Below are positions 63,555 to 64,000 of a DNA stretch of 64,000 nt, piece after piece. Each line of letters starts with the position of its first letter. The first letter of the stretch is position 1. The stretch spans positions 128,370,188 through 128,434,187 of the forward strand of contig OY757015.1 in the NCBI GenBank assembly GCA_963580285.1. The letters are read 5' to 3'. This DNA is from Lucinisca nassula (Eukaryota > Mollusca > Bivalvia > Lucinida > Lucinidae). A program made the translations under genes and the position numbers. The notes below the pieces were generated by a model. That model worked only from the letters and a program-made list of their open reading frames with translations, was not told the origin of the DNA and searched no databases.

Positions 63555-64000
63555 TTATATCAAACTTGATTTCACGTCTCAAGTTTTCAAATTTTGTCCG
63601 GAGTTTACCACTTCCCGTCTTTTTTGCCTTTGCATGAATCTTATTCCTTCTGCGAATTTTCCTTCTTATCTCTGGAGTGATCCAGGGAATAGAAGATACA
63701 GTCCTACTAGTTTTTGAGGGGATATGATTTTCGGCCGAAGTATGAATGAAAGAAGTTATCAAATCAAATTTCTCCTGTACAGACCGAGCATCTGAATGAC
63801 CATTAAAGTAATTCTCCTCTGCAAATCTGAGTGCATCCTTCCTCATAGTTTCATAGTCACCTTTCTGATATGAGTACACCTTCCTCCGAGGTTTCTTTAT
63901 TGGTGGGATGTGAATTTTTAAATATCCGGAGACAACATCGTGGTCACTTAGTTTATCTGGGTAATGAATGTCTTCGAATTGTCCTGGCAAAGTCGTAAGG
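63555..64000 (-). CDS. LINE apurinic-type endonuclease C-terminus and linker, partial
   Basis: The minus-strand frame open from the window edge reads ...FEDIHYPDKLSDHDVVSGY. SDHDVV is the SDHxxV/I motif closing the APE-type endonuclease. A basic linker follows (KKPRRKVYSYQKGDYETMRK; PEIRRKIRRRNKIHAKAKK). The frame shifts at 63552-63556; the RT frame picks up at once on the other side. The 5' part of the endonuclease lies beyond the window. Confidence 0.88.

Larger units (their letters stand above)
61705..64000 (-). mobile_element. Non-LTR retrotransposon (Jockey/CR1-like), young, runs off the window
   Basis: The 3' terminus at 61705 has AGAATCAGAATTG, i.e. short GATTCT repeats on the minus strand, typical of LINEs ending in simple repeats rather than poly-A. 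It continues through RT and endonuclease to the window edge; 5' end not seen. Confidence 0.88.

Overview
This window is repeat-dense eukaryotic DNA, almost certainly from an animal and most plausibly a marine invertebrate such as a bivalve mollusc. The reasons are the mix of Penelope-like, LINE, Ty3/Gypsy, mariner and Tc1 relics, several tRNA-derived SINE families, many short foldback elements, and tandem arrays of 100-340 bp units. The species call is inference. I found no convincing intact host gene; one unrecognised ORF preceded by a splice-acceptor-like tract (20629-20946) is the best host-exon candidate.

Layout. 1-5 kb: small foldback elements, including a TTAA-flanked piggyBac-type MITE at 1184-1408. 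5.3-10.2 kb: LINE fragments, a ~160-bp tandem array, a tRNA-SINE bounded by inverted arms, and a ~150-bp array. 11.2-12.5 kb: a dead Tc1-like element. 13.9-16.6 kb: a broken Penelope-like element (RT plus GIY-YIG nuclease) with a decayed hammerhead ribozyme near its 3' end. 18-30 kb: SINE copies, a foldback with 9-bp target duplications (23747-24436), tandem units, a LINE RT scrap and an AGAT microsatellite. 30-32.3 kb: three tandem arrays.

33.1-38.9 kb: a decayed Ty3/Gypsy retrotransposon whose integrase lies upstream of its RT (Gmr1-like order). It is broken up by copies of another family, here called P: a YLDD-motif RT with an abundant ~550-bp 3' region. 38.9-46.9 kb: more P copies, a mariner with perfect 28-bp inverted repeats (41133-42475), and a short tandem array with a well-formed hammerhead ribozyme (43050-43095) inserted inside a SINE.

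46-57 kb: MITE families D and E, which have different ends but share a central palindrome, two tandem arrays, and a large foldback. 57.8-61.7 kb: two ~165-bp arrays. 61.7-64 kb: a nearly intact LINE, broken by one single-base frameshift and running off the right edge.

Names used below. D: MITE with CGAAAACACGCCT ends. E: MITE with TACAGTCGAACTTCGATGG-type ends. P: YLDD-RT family. V: SINE ending in GACGTTAAACCTCAAATCAA. F, A, B: unnamed dispersed repeats. These elements do not act as a pathway; the window is a record of nested insertions, and relative ages can be read from who interrupts whom.
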